From: Linanthus parryae
Taxonomy: Eukaryota; Streptophyta; Magnoliopsida; Ericales; Polemoniaceae
Direction of reading: 5' to 3'
DNA: 64,000 nucleotides
NCBI GenBank assembly: GCA_023055425.1
Contig: JALGPY010000006.1
Span: forward strand, 69,782,127 to 69,846,126
The position numbers were made by a program, and so were the translations under genes. The notes beneath the pieces were generated by a model. That model saw only the letters and a program-made list of their open reading frames with translations, had not been told where the DNA came from and did no database searches. This document shows positions 37,229 through 48,976 of the stretch, in pieces. Positions within the stretch are counted from its first letter, which is position 1. Every line of letters starts with the position of its first letter.

Positions 37229-37552
37229 TGACACGCTTTCTTACGTGTTACCGCAAGTGCACGGTTCAAGTAATATAGGGTAGTATCCCCGAGTTATCGA
37301 TCCCACGAGGACAAGCTTTATATTATGTAATTAGTTATTAGCATTGAATACAGTACAAGGACGCATAAATTGTGATTTAAACATTTGTCACCCTCAAACA
37401 GCTGACTGAAATAAAAAAACAACTAAACTAATATTTTTGGGTTATTTATTAAACAAATATGGAGAAACGAGGCAATCTCTAGATCACCTAGGGCTGTAGA
37501 AGATTTCCGGATTAGCTATGTAACACGTCAATCCTATTCTAGTTAAGCCGGG
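37229..37552 (-). repeat. 5' LTR of ATH-A, first part
   Basis: Matches 31090-31436 (3' LTR), with a short deletion near 37287. It stops abruptly at 37552 where the TAT-T LTR begins. The rest should lie right of TAT-T, beyond the window. Confidence 0.88.
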
Positions 37553-38178
37553 TGTGCACGAGAGAATCCTGCAGAGAGAATTCAATATACACCAAGAGTA
37601 GGGGATAGAAAAGACACAGGAAGTTTAGGGTCGTGTGTAGGGAGAGAGTAAGGCGATAGCACTGTATGAGAGAGAGACAGGATTTTGGCAGAGCTTTCGC
37701 GTATCTCAGGTGTGTTTCCCCTTTTGTATTGAAGGGTTAACGATCCTATATATAACGGGGGATGTGACCGTTGTAGTGTGGTTAATGCGCCCATCAATTG
37801 CGGCTTAATTAGCTTAACCACAACGGCACGTTCGTCCGCGTATATAGGGACCGTTACAGCACGTTATCCGTGTATACCAGAACCGTTACGAGGTTGACCG
37901 GGTTGACCGGGTTTATGGAGCTCGTGCCATAAATCTCTGAAAAGCAGTTACTAAGGGTCGCGCGTGGGCTTGGTTGTCGCTCGCGCGCGACAGGACTTAC
38001 TCTAGCCTCCAAACCACTAAGTCCCTACAAGTCCCGTGCGGTGGTATGCGAGGGCCCTGTCTCGCAGCCCCCACATGGATCAGCGCGGCTGGTGATCTAG
38101 TGTGTGTGAAGCACAGCTAGGTGTGCTGGATGATCGCCACGTGGCCAAGATCTTCTTGTCTAGAAAGCCCTATCTACA
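37553..38178 (-). repeat. 3' LTR of TAT-T
   Basis: Proposed 626-bp LTR, minus strand TGTAGATAGGG (38178) to CGTGCACA (37553). Support: the abrupt end of ATH-A homology at 37552, TG/CA ends, an adjoining purine tract and a TATA box. The second LTR is outside the window, so the right border is inferred. Confidence 0.7.
37746..37755 (-). promoter_or_regulatory. TATA box of TAT-T LTR
   Basis: The minus strand reads TTATATATAGG about 200 bp before the LTR end, a normal place for the LTR core promoter. Confidence 0.6.
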
Positions 38179-38194
38179 TTAGCCCCCTTTCTGC
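38179..38194 (-). promoter_or_regulatory. Polypurine tract of TAT-T
   Basis: The minus strand reads CAGAAAGGGGGCTAA directly before the proposed LTR start TGTAGATAGG. Confidence 0.7.
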
Positions 38195-38965
38195 GCGTGA
38201 AGCTGCATAGCCGGATAGGCTTCCATGCGCAGGAATCAATGTACGCGTCGCCGCCATGCACCAATTCAAATACACGCAAATTCAGCCCCCGTGCGTGTCA
38301 TTATGACCTAAAATCCCTAGAGTCGTGCCGTCTGATCTTTTAGGTATTTAGGAATTACGTCAGCTTGCCCTGTGATTGCACGATTCGACGGTGACAGTTG
38401 CGATTCTACTACTGAAAGGACGCAACCCTTCATGGTTTTTGGATAAATACTCTGTGCTCTCCATTGTTGCAAAGAATCACTTCTTTCTCTTAAAGTGAAT
38501 GATACCCGGAAGCCTTCAAGAGCAGATTCAAATAATCAATCATCAATTCTTTCTTGTCAATAGTCTTCTTCAACTGTCCGCATCCAAGCAAGCTCTACCA
38601 AAACAAGGTTGGCCTTGCTCAATTCCATTTAATGTACTGATATACGCTTTGAACTGTCTTAGATCTGCAAACCCATAACTATTTGAAACATGCCACTTCG
38701 TTGGAAACTGCAAGAGAGGCCTTGTTCTTTGAACTCAGAACTAAATTAATCCCCAGATTGTAAGGGTTTTGAATGTAGGGTTTCTGAAATTCCCAGTAAT
38801 GTAAACGATTCCGAACTTTCAAACCAAAAATTGACACTGAACTGTTCATCTTCTCTTTGAAAAAACATCATTGCTTCAACCGAAAACTCGAACTGATTCC
38901 TGAAATTCGCACTGAAAGTGTGTGTATTTCTCCCCCCCCCCCTTTTTTCTTGCTCTTCCGCAGGA
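38195..38965 (+). promoter_or_regulatory. Promoter and 5' UTR region of the antisense PMD gene
   Basis: No coding sequence. Plus-strand features: TACGTCAGC (TGACG-type bZIP core on the other strand) near 38354, and a TATA-like GGATAAATAC near 38440-38449. A transcript starting just downstream would have a 5' leader of about 490 nt, ending in a C/T-rich tract and TTCCGCAG directly before GAATGG (38964-38969). That looks like a 3' splice site, so a leader intron is possible. The promoter is inferred from sequence only. Confidence 0.45.
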
Positions 38966-40715
38966 ATGGCGAAGACAAAAGGAACCAAATCCGTTAAAGA
39001 AATCGAGGAGATACCTGATCTTCCAAGAACCCTATGGCGGAAAGCCCCCTATTTGGGCGGAAAAGACTTTTATCATGCTAGGGTTAAGGTGAAGAACCTG
39101 CCGACTCCTGCTCCATCTGATGAGTTGCAGACATTGACCCCACCTGTTAACGCAGCCATGTTGGAATTGATCGATTCCAAAGATGTGGTTTGATTAGGGG
39201 TTGAGAATGGGTTCTTCCCCTACACTGCAATCTGTACCCAGGCGTTTGTTCAGAAATTGGATTTTATGGATGAGTGGATCGACCATGTGTTGACCAACCA
39301 TGCGATTACTTTGAACAATGCCGACATCTATTTCGCCGTTCGTGCTATGAAGGGTGCTGCCGTGAAGTTGGACCAGTCCATGCTTATAAACCTTCTCTCG
39401 CTTTACTCGCCCGCGACTCACAAATTCCACTTTTCTGAGTTCGAGGCTGCTCCTACTCTGGAAGATGTACACATGCTGTATGATCTTTCTCCTGTTTGTG
39501 AGCTGGATCCTCTAAGCCCTTTGAGGACCGATCCGGAAATCGCTCTCTACAAGCAAACGGAGGAGTGCTTGTCAGAGGTTAAGAAAATTTCCACCCGGTG
39601 GACATCTGCGAAGCCCCTTCCTGACTGGCAGCTAGTTGATACGTCTGCAAAGAACACTTGGGGCAAGTGGGTGCAGTACTTCTTCCGCGATTATGCGAGT
39701 AGTAGTATTATCAAGAAACTTCTGAGCCAGAACCTGAAGGCTAAAAATTATGTGAATGGTAAGGGTTATCATCTGACCCTGTGTGCTTTTCTATGCGCCT
39801 GGTTATCGAGGTATTTGATTGATGGCCACCCCCATGATTGGGTCTTCTACCATGTCCTCCCACTTGCTGTGAAACTGACCCTTGGTCAAAGGGTCGCACT
39901 TGGGCCACTAGTTTTGGGTACCCTGTACCACAGATTGGATCAACTGGTTGTAGCAACCAAGGACTCTCGCGGTCGCCTGGACGTGTTAACCTATGTTAAC
40001 ATCGCATTTTTGACCATGTGGGTTTTCAAGCGATGGCCCTCCTATGCTCCTGTTCCTTCTAGGCCCAACAAGTGGTGTGTCTCGGGTGCGGAGGAAGAGC
40101 TTAACAGTGGCAGGGCTGCGAGATGGTTCGGAACTCACTTTCCTAAGTGTACAAGGAGTCTGATATGCGACGATCGCAGCAAGTTTACGACTAGGCCTTA
40201 TGCCACGCGCATTGAGAATGTGCGATGGTTCCCAAAATTGTATCCTTCTAAGGCTGTTGCTTTCTCGGAAGATCTTCTTTTCGAGGGTAAAAAGCGTTTC
40301 CATGAGCATTACCGCGAATTCTTCTGCTGGTGCCTAAGAGGTTCTCTTCCTGCTCTTGCGGAGTATGTTCGCGAGCTTACTCCTAGGTACGAGAGGATCA
40401 CGGTAGATGTCGATCCCACTCGCGTTTCTCCCCAGTTTGGCTTTGATGCGGTGGCACCATCAATCTGGCCGCAGTCCATCATAAGGGTTTGTTACAAGAG
40501 ACTACTGTCTGGCGAGTGCAAGACGATCTTAAGGAGCAATCTTCCCTTCGAGCCGCCCCCAGGTGACCGCATAGGTGGCTACTCCAAGAATTGGGTCGCC
40601 TATTGGAATACCCAGCAAACAATGTTTGAGACACAGTCGATCCCCCGGCCGAGTAGATCTCCTGTGATCAAGAGAAATTTATTCCCTTTCCGCCCCAACT
40701 GTAGCCTGGACGACA
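38966..40715 (+). pseudogene. PMD gene exon 1, part before ATH-B
   Basis: Contains the basic N-terminus, TGA at 39191-39193, and the PMD core from about 39250. The THKFHF hallmark lies near 39416-39433 and PTLEDV near 39453-39470. The W-F-P-K-L-Y and D-L-L-F-E-G segments follow near 40225-40290. It ends at the TSD copy CGACA (40711-40715). The ORF appears to run on to 40759, but those last codons are LTR sequence. Confidence 0.82.
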
Positions 40716-42392
40716 TGACACGAATTCTTACGTGTATACGCAAGTGCACGGTCAAGTAGTAAAAGTGGAGTATTTTACGACTCCGAGTATCGAACCCAAG
40801 GGAAATAGACGAATACTAGCTAATTAAGAATTAATTAGAAGATACTAAGTAACCGGTAAGAAGTGGTTTGAGTTTGAATGTTCGTCGCCCACAAACAAGC
40901 GACTAAATAAAATGAATGTAGAGACAATATTTATGTATTTTTCAATTAAAATAATTTAATCAAAGTATGGAGAAAACTAGGCGATCTATGAATCACCTAG
41001 GGTCTTTAGACAGTTCCGGAATTTGTATTGAAACACGTTACGCACTAACTGATTATGCCTGGTAATAGCACTTACAATCTTCTGTCGATCTCATGTAATT
41101 TTACGTAACAGTTTACTTTGGGTCCTGTCGGTCCACCTCCATCTACCGTTACGTTCTAGCTGGCTAGTCAACTTCGTTCACCGGGTCCTGTCGGTCCACC
41201 GATTCACTCACCTAACTAGTTCAACCGAATCTACCCACACATGACTACTCCTATTCATCTCACCTATCGGTCTCAATGATTCGGGAATAAAAACATGATC
41301 TTATTCGTAACCGGGTTAAGTCTCTGTCGAGCACCCACCTAGTTCACTAACAACTCCGGTTCGCGACTCCCTTGTTGCTAAGAATTAAGCCTAGATCATG
41401 ATTTCTAATCAATTAGTTTGTAACATTAAGCTATGAATTCAACTAGTTCATCATCTTCACCTACCATGGTCATTCCATTCATCACTAACACGTGTCAATA
41501 GCCTTAGCTTACGGATTCACAATAGAAGATGAAGAATAATAAACATTAATTGGATCAAACGCATGAATCAATCAACAAAATCCGGAAAATAAGTCTAAGT
41601 CATAACCCTAGGCTCTCCATAGAGCCTAACAAAGAAATTAGCTACTCATTGTTATGCCAAAATCACAAGTATTCTCCATAGAATGATAAAGAGAGGGTAA
41701 GAGAAGAATCAAACGATGAAATCGCCAAAGCTTTGGCGAATCCGTGCAATCCCCAAGCTCCTAGGTGCTCTCCAATGGCTCCCGTACGTGAATCCTACTT
41801 CCTTAGGTCGTCTCTGCCCGTTTTTTACCAGCTGGGCACGTTTTTTAATGAAAACTAACCGAAATTGCACTTCAGCCCCTCTACTTTGTAATTCCCGGAC
41901 AGAATTATTTGCTGATTTTGCGCGGGCTGTATCTCCCTCATACGGACTCTTCTTCGGGCCTACCATATACCGTTGGAAAGCTACGGATGTCTACTTTCCA
42001 ATGCCGCAAGCCTTGCTTCAAAATTCCTTGTAGATTTTCCTGAGCATCGAAAAGAGTGCAGGCTGGTCCTGTGTGACTTTTCCAACTTTGCTTCGTTTGT
42101 GCGTCTCCTTTTCTCCTCTTCATCTAGCTCCATTCCAAGCATATCCAAGCATCTCATAAGCTCCAATGCACCTATTTTACATGAGATACACAACACTAAA
42201 CAACCCGTGCAATTATCATAGCAAATATGAGAGAAAACATGCACAAATAAGCTAGAAACACAACTTTTCACTCTTATACTTATAAATAGTCAAATTCACA
42301 TATTTGTGCAAATATAACATATAAATCATGTGAAATAAGACTAATACAAGTACAAAGAAAGTATAATAATAACTCCTAAAAGAGAGTTATCA
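40716..42392 (-). repeat. 3' LTR of ATH-B
   Basis: Minus strand TGATAACTCTC...CGTGTCA, 1677 bp, nearly identical to 53262-54938. The ORFs near 41709-42271 recur at the same places in the other LTR and are not genes. Confidence 0.97.
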
Positions 42393-42407
42393 ACTACCCC
42401 CACACTT
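42393..42407 (-). promoter_or_regulatory. Polypurine tract of ATH-B
   Basis: The minus strand reads AAGTGTGGGGGTAGT directly before the LTR start TGATAAC. Confidence 0.85.
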
Positions 42408-44302
42408 ACCTTTTGCTCGTCCCGAGCAACAAATCAAAATTTAACCACCTTCTCACTTCATCCCACCACCAACAAGATACGAGCCAAGACAATTGCATAC
42501 TATTCGAAACACCGTTGCATACAAATCTTAACTAGCCGACTCAATAACAAAATACGAATCAACAATGCAACGATATGATGCAAATGCAAGGTACGACTCG
42601 ATCCTACACAAACACATATATACACAAAACACACTTTTTATCTTTTTGGTTGAGATCGGGCAATCTCCATTGGCTTAAATCGATTATCATGAAGTGATGA
42701 GAATCCTAGGAACAAAGCATGAGTTGAAACTAAACTCGACAACGAGACTCTCCCCTAGTTAGTATAGAAAGCCTAACTTTACTAAGTACAAGAGTACGCT
42801 ACCTCTTCGCGTGTGCTACGAAATAAGAGACTACGCTAGGCAAAGCCACATCCAAGGTCCGAGCTCCTAATCCGCTAACGGTTTTCACATGATGAGGCTT
42901 AGGGACATATAGATAATCTCGTCGAAATCAAGTCCTAAGCGTCACATTCTCACATCAAATCCCACATCTCACACACCCTCACCACGATGATAGAAACCGA
43001 AACCCGAAGCTCACCACCTCCGGCCCTCAATTCCCTCAAACCCCGGTACACTAGTGAACTCCGTGGCCATCGTCGTTTGTCGTGCATGAAACGTGAACCG
43101 TCGTCGTCAAAGTAGCTCCACCACTCGTTTCAATTCAATTCCAACTAAAACTTTATTTCATCTCTCCTTTTTCTTTTTCTCTCATTTTTTTTTATTATTT
43201 TCTGCTTTTTTTTTCTTTTTCTTTTTTTTTCACAATTCTCTCAAAATCCCATCACAATCCAACAATAATATCCGAGTGGTCTTCAAATACTAATCAAATA
43301 TGCTAGGAGAAGGAAACACGTAAATCGATGAATGAATATCACATAGAAATATCATCTCCTCCTAACTCAATCAAAGTCCATGTCAAGTCCAAGCCGCAAA
43401 ATCAATGAAGTACATGTGCGGGAGTGGAGTTGTCGCAAGCTCACACTCAATGTCCGAAGTCAAAAGTCAACACCCCCACACTCGAATGTCACCATATCCC
43501 CTCTCAAGTAGTCCCGAAGATGAATGTATCTCGTGCCTAATCCAACCGATCCTCCTACACCAAAGTAATCAAAACCGGTACCTAGCACGATCCACCAATT
43601 AAGTTCACCCAACCCAATTCTGTGCGTATTAGATTCACGCACTCACGGCTCTCCACAACTGTGTCCATGATGTAATGGCGTGCAACACCGCCACACCGAA
43701 GTGCGCAAGCCTACTCACTCACCCTCGCATCCCCTCGTAGATAATCAATGACGTGCAAGCGAGATGTCGAACTCAACGAATTGTATAATCACTCCCTCAT
43801 CGAACCCCCTCAACTACACAACCCCCTCGTGACGCACTAAAGTGGTGATTCTAATCAATTTGTGATGAAGGCCAAGAATCGTCACCCTAGGTCCGAAGGC
43901 TAGCAAAGAATCCAAGGTTCAAATTGGGGCGTCTAATGGTCCTACAAGGTGAGTTCTAAAAGCAGTGAGTGCTCTAATACACGACCTCGCACAGCTGTTT
44001 CGTGTGCCACTACGAGGCGGGTTGGCGACTACCTAAGACGTACACATGGATGTTCGGCTTGTTTAGCTCACACCTAGCTCAGCTCTTGTAAGAAAATAGG
44101 CACACACTTTGGCTTTGAAAATCACGTAAGTGTTAAAAATAGGTAGGCACTCCCGTAAAGAAAGTCTCTCTATACCTACTAGGGGGGACTCACGTTGTCA
44201 CTCTCGGTCGCAAATCATGCTCTACGCCTAAAATCCTCACACTTCGCAATTTATCAAACTTTAGCCTCTTTCGATTGCCCTTTTCTCAAAATTTTCTCTT
44301 TT

Positions 44303-44334
<32 letters not shown>

Positions 44335-44708
44335 ATTTTTGAATTTTTCTATTTTTTTTTATATATGTAAATCCTAACTCTAAATGCAAGGCCAAACACG
44401 AAAGAAGACTCGAAACTGACTCAATTCAGGTAGGTGGACTCAATTAAGTAAACGTGCAGCAAAAATTAAACAACTAACACATATATAGAGAGCTAATCAC
44501 ATCACAATACGCCACTATAAATAGACACGACAAGGACCACAAATATGACACAATACAAACTAACAATCTATATGTGACAGGTTAATGCAGACACGGACTG
44601 GCTAGTTAAGACTAAAAAAATCCCCCCACACTAGACTGCTTCGTTGTCCTCAACGAATTTAGAAGTAAAACCGAGGACTCAGCATTTCTAATGTGAGGGG
44701 CGGTGGAT
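42408..44708 (-). other. 3' non-coding region of ATH-B
   Basis: 2.3 kb between the extra ORF and the polypurine tract. It shares short blocks with ATH-A (32759-34760). T-rich low-complexity tracts lie near 43150-43240 and 44295-44365. No coding sequence seen. Confidence 0.75.
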
Positions 44709-46088
44709 CTACTCGGACTCGGAACCCTGATCCTCAGACCCCTCATCTGCCGAACCAGGCTCCTCGTCTGCCGAACCGGCCTCATCGAAATCGCTCGACT
44801 CGTACCACAAGTGCTCACTGTCAGGGCTAGGGTCTAGGTCCACATTGCTCTTATGAGCCAACTGAGCTACCCACTTCCCTAGAGTCTCTACGGAGGCTCC
44901 TAACTTCTTTCGGCTGCTTCGGTCATGAGCAAACCGCCTCGCATTCTCCGCCTTAGACTCTAACATCATCTTATGCATGCTCTGCAAAAGTGTGTCGGTG
45001 CTCGAAGACTCACCTACCTTTTCCTTACCCTTCCTAGACCTAGACGCCCTAGAGGGTTGCAAATACTTCGACCACTCGCGCTTAGTGGGTGGCATGATGT
45101 CCATCTCCCCTACGTCTACCCCCGCGTCGCGAGCCAATTAGGTCAACAAACATGTGTGACCCGGGGCCATCCTATTTCCCTCTGATTTGCGTGCCATGAT
45201 GTTTAGCCAAATCATGCGAGGAATGTCAACCCGCTGACCTAACCAAACACACATGGACATGCAACAATGACGGAATGTGAATCGGGGGTTCGGTGTGATG
45301 CCTAAGACCCAATTCTCTAGCATCACACAAACCCACCTAGCACGAGGGAGTAGACACTTCTTCTTCACCGTCCACCCCGTCACCTCGGCTTTCGACTTTT
45401 CCCAAGGATCCGCCCCCTCACCCGGAAAACAAAAGGCATTGACCATAGGGACTACATCGGGTCGCCTAAGCATGTCGTGTAACGCACAAGGGGTATTGGG
45501 GTCCAACTCTGTAAATTTAAGGGCTTTGCGAATGATCTCCGGTGTTATCCGCACCCAAGTTCCCCGACAATACACCATCCTATCGTCCTTGCTCTCCCCC
45601 TCTTCCCCGAACCGGAGATTAACGTAAATCTCCCTTGCAACTTGAGAACTAGACGGTTCACACAACTCAAACAACTTATGTAACCGCTCACGTTCATGAA
45701 TGGCTATTAGTTCGGTAGGCATGAGTTTATCTTCGTCTATGGGGTAGGGTTTCTCGGCCGCACCTCTTAGCTTAAGGTATCGGTCGCGAAACGACGCAAC
45801 ATGAGCTTGAAAACTCACGAACCGATATGTGCAATAATTAGTTGGCGACACATTTGTGTTGGCTATCTTGAGCCGTTTGTCCGACCTACCCTTTCTCAAA
45901 CGGGGCTTAGGGGGCATGGGTTTGCGGAGTATGTGATGTGGCGGAGAGTCCGGCACCACATACTCGGGCTCTTCGGGTGGTACGATAGGTGGGTCCTCGA
46001 CTATCATGTCATCTACGTTCGATGGCCCTACTCTCCTAACGGGGTGAAAGATAGGGTCGTCAAAAGTAGCGGCTTTTCTTTTCGACAT
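44709..46088 (-). pseudogene. Athila extra ORF in the env-like position, one in-frame stop
   Basis: A minus-strand frame from ATG 46086-46088 to the stop at 44709-44711, broken by a single TAA at 45138-45140. About 459 codons in total. The start is basic (S-K-R-K), then Pro-rich, then a globular part that I match to the domain called putative plant transposon protein in Athila ORF2. The C-terminus is Ser/Glu/Asp-rich. I see no clear signal peptide or membrane span, so an envelope function is not supported here. This ORF is downstream of integrase, as in other Athila elements. Confidence 0.65.
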
Positions 46089-47744
46089 TATACTCAAATA
46101 ACGCAAGTCCAACAACTAGCAATTCCACAAATTCAACTTAAGAATTCAACTCAACAACTCCTTTTAACAAAGCAATTCAACAAATAAAGCTAAGAAAGCA
46201 CGTAATTAAAGAGAGAGTTTAGAAGTACCGACGAAAAGATTGCAGAAATTTTCAACACGAACCCGATTTGGACGCCGAATTCTTCGTTGAATTTTTCCAA
46301 TTGAGTAATGCCCTAGCCTCTCCTTGTTGTCCCCGTCAATGCCTCCTTCTTCGTCGAGAGTTGAATCGATAGCCTTGTTCTTCAATTTGACAAATTTTCG
46401 AAAAAAAAAACCCTAGGTGGGTTGTTCTTCCCCAATTCTGAAAATTGGACTTCAATTGGCCTCAACACCAAGGATTGGTGTTAGAGGCAGTTTAGACTCG
46501 CCGGAAAACACCCCCACACTGCCGGAGTTTGAGGGGATTGATGAGCCGTGATTTGAGATGGTGGTGGCGGCTGCTTTTCTACTGCGTGATTTGAGATGGT
46601 GGTGGCGGCTTGAAACTGTCGGGAGGGAGAAGGGTGCTGCTTTGGGTTCGCTGGGGTCGCCTGAGTGAGGGGAAGAGAAGCCGCCGCTGGTTACAGTCGG
46701 CCTGAAACCGCGACGGCAAAACCACACCGTGGCGGCTTAAACACGACGGAGAGAGAGATTGGGGCTGCTGCTGCAATTGCCGTGGTCGCCGGAGTGAAAG
46801 GAGAGTGAGAGGCCTCCGGATTTGCAAGCGGCCAGAGGCGCGATGGCCAAAACCACCAAAAGCCACCGGAATTTGAGATGGTGGTGGCGGCTGATTTGGG
46901 TTCGCTGAAGTCGCCGGAGCGTAGAGAGGTCGCCGGTGTGAAGGGATGACCGGACACGCCGGAGATGCGACGGAAATTCAACAGAAACGCCGGTGATTCG
47001 GACTAGCAGACGGAGATTGGAGGGTGTGAGGGTGCTGTGTTCGTGAGGTTGAAGAAGAAGCCCTCTGATAGCCCGATGTACATCACAATTTTTGTCTGAA
47101 TTTTCCTTTTTCACCCTCAAAACCTTTCGAATTGTCATTTTTACCCCTGTTCGTGCGAACAAAAAAACATGTTCGCACGAACACTGTTCCTGTGAACAAA
47201 TTTTCTTGTTCTTAATTTCGGGCAGAGACATTTTGAGCTTGGCTGTTCCTGCGAACACAAGGGGTGTTCGCACGAACACCCCTGACTCCAGAATTTTTTT
47301 TTTTTTTTTTTTTTTTTTTGTAGGATAACTTTTCCGTTGCTTGATCTTCGAGGGTCCTTAGCTTTGCATTACTCTTTTTGTTCTTGAGCCCATTTTTCGC
47401 GACACGCTTTCCAAAATCCTCGGAAATCTCTCGTGATCACATCTTTCTCGTTCAAATTCCGCCTTTCTTTTACGTTCGAACTCCGATGCGCGCATTTCCA
47501 TGCGAGTCTACGCACATCAAGACGGGGAGTCCGAATCGCGTAATAACCTGTAATCCTGCGGAGACTCAATTTAAATTTCAAATTCTCGCTCCCTCACCTC
47601 TCAGATAACAAAACGGAATTAAAAACGCACACAACAGTATTTAAAACACAATCTCTACACTAATGCATAAAATACGTTGGGTTGCCTCCCAACAAGCGCT
47701 TTGTAATTTACGGTCGACGGCCCGACCCAGTTACCTCTATAAGA
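46089..47744 (-). other. Non-coding spacer between integrase and extra ORF of ATH-B
   Basis: 1.65 kb. It contains a G/C-rich, CCGGCG-rich repeat-like part (46480-47010), five short palindromes (47149-47277) and a T tract (about 47287-47319). ORFs of up to 180 aa on the minus strand overlap in several frames, are built of these simple repeats, and look spurious. Confidence 0.65.
47149..47277. repeat. Cluster of short palindromes in ATH-B
   Basis: Five copies of a 12-mer with GTTC-GAAC arms: GTTCGTGCGAAC (47149), GTTCGCACGAAC (47171, 47266), GTTCCTGTGAAC (47186) and GTTCCTGCGAAC (47244). Confidence 0.85.
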
Positions 47745-48976
47745 TCACGACTCGTCAAAGTAGATAACATCCACTTTGGCCGGAATTGGCGCGGATTCCA
47801 AGTACGGTTTCACTCTGCTTCCGTTGACGCGGAAACACTCATTCGTATGTGGATCTTCTAACTCAACCGCACCCCAAGGATAGATTTGGTGGATCCGGAA
47901 CGGCCCGGACCATCTCGAACGAAGCTTTCCCGGAAAGAGCTTCAAGCGTGAGTTGAATAACAAAACTTTCTGTCCCACACGAAGCTCCTTCGGTTTTAGA
48001 CGACTGTCGTGCCATCTCTTCGTCTTTTCCTTGTAAATCCGGGAACTATCATAGGCCTGTAATCTCCATTCCTCAAGTTCAAGAAGCTTCATCTTCCTTG
48101 CTTGTCCTGCTAACTCAGGATCCATGTTCAACCGTTTTATCGCCCAATAAACCTTGTGCTCTAGCTCAACGGGAAGGTGACATGCCTTACCGAAGACAAG
48201 CTGGAACGGTGACATGTTCAATGGCGTCTTCCATGCAGTACGGTATGCCCACAATGCATCATCTAGCTTCACAGCCCAATCCTTGCGTCCAGTGTTGACG
48301 GTTTTCTGAAGAATCCCCTTAATCTCCCTGTTTGAAACTTCAGCTTGCCCATTAGTTTGGGGGTGATAAGGTAGGGAAACCTTATGGATAGACACCCCGT
48401 ACGTCTTCAAGTCTCTGGCAAACACTCGGTTTATGAAGTGTGAACCTTCATCGCTCACCATTGCCCTTGGTGTGCCAAACCGAGTAAAGATGTGCTTCTT
48501 CAGAAACTTCTCTACCGTCGCTGCATCATTCTTGGGGCACGCAATTGCCTCAACCCATTTCGTCACATAATCAACAGAAGGAGGATGTAGAGATTACCAT
48601 ACGAAGGAGGGAACGGACCCATGAAGTCTATGCCCCAAACATCGAATGGCTCCACCTCAAGCCATTCAGACATTGGCATCTCAGCTCGCTTGGAGATGTT
48701 ACCCGTTCTTTGGCAACTATCACATCCTGCAACCCAATCGTGACAATCTTTAAATATAGTAGGCCAAAAGAAACCGGATTGTAGTACCTTCATGGCGGTG
48801 CGAGGACCGCTAAAATGGCCTCCACCAGGCGCTGCATGACATTGCTTGATCACATCATAGATCTCATGAGTAGGCACACACTTCCGAATGATGTTGTCAG
48901 CTCCCATCTTGAATAGATATGGATCCTCCCAAAAGTACTGCTTCACCACATATAAGAACCGCTTCTTCTGCTGCAC
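47745..48976 (-). pseudogene. ATH-B integrase, frameshifted
   Basis: Two minus-strand frames. 48976-48563 has the zinc region (C-H-A-A-P-G-G-G-H-F and C-D-S-C-Q near 48700-48850) and the first catalytic Asp in WGIDFMGPF near 48630. A small deletion near 48570 shifts the frame. 48566-47745 has the second Asp (SDEGSHF, near 48440) and the Glu ([12 protein letters not shown], near 48335), then a basic C-terminal domain. No chromodomain is seen. It also lacks a frame link to RNase H because of the frameshift near 49055. Confidence 0.88.

Larger units (their letters stand above)
31090..37552 (-). mobile_element. ATH-A, non-autonomous Athila-related LTR element
   Basis: Minus strand. A complete 3' LTR (31090-32742), a polypurine tract, a 4.5-kb interior without gag, RT or integrase, a tRNA-Asp primer site (37206-37223), and the first 324 bp of the 5' LTR, cut by the TAT-T insertion. 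LTR ends, primer site and interior landmarks match ATH-B: the CCCCCACACTTA boundary, the 'gtcctcaacgaa' block (34734 and 44651) and the 'ttgcctcccaa' block (36025 and 47682). This shows a common Athila-type origin. In place of gag-pol lies one unknown ORF (36056-37072). Confidence 0.88.

Noticed and set aside
38966..39193. A separate 76-codon gene before the PMD ORF
   Set aside because: It is in the same frame as the PMD ORF and separated by one TGA only, so it is the N-terminus of the same gene.
41709..42271. Overlapping ORFs of 61-105 aa, repeated at 54256-54817
   Set aside because: They lie in the two LTRs of ATH-B; their 'conservation' is only LTR identity.
46452..47279. Minus-strand ORFs of 91-180 aa between ATH-B integrase and extra ORF
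   Set aside because: Built from simple CCGGCG and palindrome repeats, open in several frames at once, no family recognised.
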